A DNA stretch of 5,793 bases from assembly GCA_035620975.1 (NCBI GenBank), contig DASPFV010000115.1, forward strand, positions 1 through 5,793, read 5' to 3'. The notes beneath the pieces are model-generated. The model worked only from the letters and a program-made list of their open reading frames with translations, was not told the origin of the DNA and made no database searches. Made by a program: the position numbers and the translations under genes. Source of the DNA: DASPFV01 sp035620975 (GTDB lineage: Bacteria > Acidobacteriota > Vicinamibacteria > Vicinamibacterales > 2-12-FULL-66-21). Below are positions 5,758-5,793 of the stretch, piece after piece. The stretch's first letter is position 1. Every line of letters begins with the position of its first letter.

Positions 5758-5774
5758 GGCGCGCACGGCGCGCC
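5758..5774. repeat. Short perfect GC inverted repeat next to the long one
   Basis: GGCGCGC (5758-5764) and GCGCGCC (5768-5774) are perfect complements around a three-base ACG loop. It starts two bases after the long inverted repeat, making tandem hairpins. The local sequence is low-complexity G/C, so chance formation is possible. The last bases, 5775-5793, are purine-rich and show nothing else I can name. Confidence 0.35.
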
Positions 5775-5793
5775 CGCGAGGGAGCGGAGCGGG

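Overview
The window looks like chromosomal DNA from a GC-rich Gram-negative bacterium, most likely an acidobacterium (Acidobacteriota, perhaps Vicinamibacteria). The reasons are the strong G/C preference at third codon positions, an Oar-like TonB-dependent receptor of about 1,200 residues with an N-terminal carboxypeptidase-regulatory-like domain, a secreted TPR protein next to it, and intergenic REP-like palindromes. The taxon is an inference, because the window has no rRNA or phylogenetic marker.

Layout. All three genes are on the + strand. (1) 2-256 is the C-terminal end of a NarL/FixJ-type response regulator, holding its LuxR/GerE DNA-binding domain; the receiver lies off the left edge. 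(2) 257-538 is a 282-nt intergenic region, less GC-rich than the genes. It holds direct repeats, a structured inverted repeat, and a good sigma70-type promoter (TTGACT-N17-TACGCT) with a perfect palindrome, GGAACGTTCC, at the start of its spacer, followed by a leader hairpin and a purine-rich ribosome-binding site. (3) 539-4171 encodes the Oar-like outer-membrane receptor (1,210 aa), intact from signal peptide to terminal aromatic residue. (4) 4172-4454 is a second intergenic region: a GC hairpin at the receptor stop codon, three clear REP-like palindromes in two orientations, one degenerate copy, and a promoter just ahead of the next gene. (5) 4455-5612 encodes an exported TPR protein (385 aa) with about ten repeats. 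(6) 5613-5793 has no convincing gene but holds three successive inverted repeats, the largest a 16-bp arm pair with one mismatch.

How they work together. The receptor should sit in the outer membrane and import, or gate, an unknown ligand using TonB-ExbB-ExbD energy. The TPR protein is predicted to be periplasmic or otherwise exported and could scaffold proteins at the envelope. The 283-nt gap with hairpins and its own promoter argues that the TPR gene is transcribed separately from the receptor. The regulator fragment could control the receptor, but only adjacency suggests it.

The protein-coding content is ordinary for this kind of genome. The most interesting signals are non-coding: the REP-like cluster, whose hairpins carry a GTAG/GTGG foot as in RAYT-associated REPs, the long hairpin after the TPR gene, and the palindrome inside the receptor promoter.
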